Source: Sulfurovum sp. (GTDB lineage: Bacteria; Campylobacterota; Campylobacteria; Campylobacterales; Sulfurovaceae). Taken from it: a stretch of DNA of 5,501 nt. The notes under the pieces were generated by a model, which was not told the DNA's origin, did no database searches, and worked only from the letters and a program-made list of their open reading frames with translations. The stretch is taken from positions 1 to 5,501 of the forward strand of contig JAPHUJ010000344.1 in NCBI GenBank assembly GCA_026193735.1. The letters run 5' to 3'. The position numbers and the translations under genes were made by a program. How positions within the stretch are numbered: position 1 is the first letter of the stretch; the number at the start of each line of letters is the position of its first letter. Shown in pieces: positions 5,479 to 5,501 of the stretch.

Positions 5479-5501
5479 TTCTTTTATAAGTTTTAAAAGA
5501 A
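5479..5501. repeat. Inverted repeat upstream of surE, at the window edge
   Basis: TTCTTTTA (5479-5486) and TAAAAGAA (5494-5501) are perfect complements around seven bases. The repeat lies 23-45 bases upstream of the surE ATG and may extend past the window. It could be an operator, a weak terminator of the gene further upstream, or simply an A/T-rich coincidence. Confidence 0.35.

Noticed and set aside
1..5501. A CRISPR array, tRNA or rRNA gene, phage genes or a defence system
   Set aside because: I saw no regularly spaced repeats, cloverleaf or rRNA-like sequence, or proteins of these families on either strand.

Overview
The window is AT-rich, gene-dense bacterial DNA. It most likely comes from a member of the Campylobacterota (Sulfurimonas/Sulfurovum-like). 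Three things suggest this: the base composition, the surE-thiF/tcdA gene pair (from memory the same pair is adjacent in Campylobacter jejuni), and a large one-piece sensor with a periplasmic binding domain, PAS domains and GGDEF. The assignment is inferred from gene content and was not tested by a search.

Layout. Bases 2-73 are the last 23 codons of an unidentified membrane protein, followed by a perfect 11-bp hairpin. A TATAAT box leads into mscL (187-618, +), a large-conductance mechanosensitive channel whose usual C-terminal helix is replaced by a four-cysteine zinc-ribbon-like tail. After a second 11-bp hairpin comes a 320-base intergenic region ending in a repeat-rich promoter. The largest gene follows (939-3287, +): a membrane-anchored diguanylate cyclase with a periplasmic ABC-type substrate-binding domain, one central membrane span, two PAS domains and a GGDEF domain with intact catalytic and inhibitory sites. 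Downstream (3288-4027, +) is a diverged copy of that gene's promoter region, then the ATP-binding end of a histidine kinase with no start codon and no phospho-acceptor histidine domain. This looks like the remains of a deleted paralogous sensor gene. On the opposite strand, surE (5456-4677) and a tcdA-like E1 enzyme gene (4680-4045) form a two-gene operon joined by an ATGA overlap, converging on the kinase remnant.

How the genes fit together. The + strand carries envelope-stress and signalling functions: MscL releases solutes on hypo-osmotic shock, and the cyclase probably turns binding of a small periplasmic ligand into c-di-GMP. The - strand pair is housekeeping: a nucleotide phosphatase and a probable tRNA t6A-cyclising enzyme. 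I found no defence system, CRISPR array, RNA gene, transposase or other plainly new machinery. The points most worth a second look are the duplicated promoter with its truncated kinase, the TGACAT-type repeats in that promoter, and the zinc-ribbon tail on MscL.
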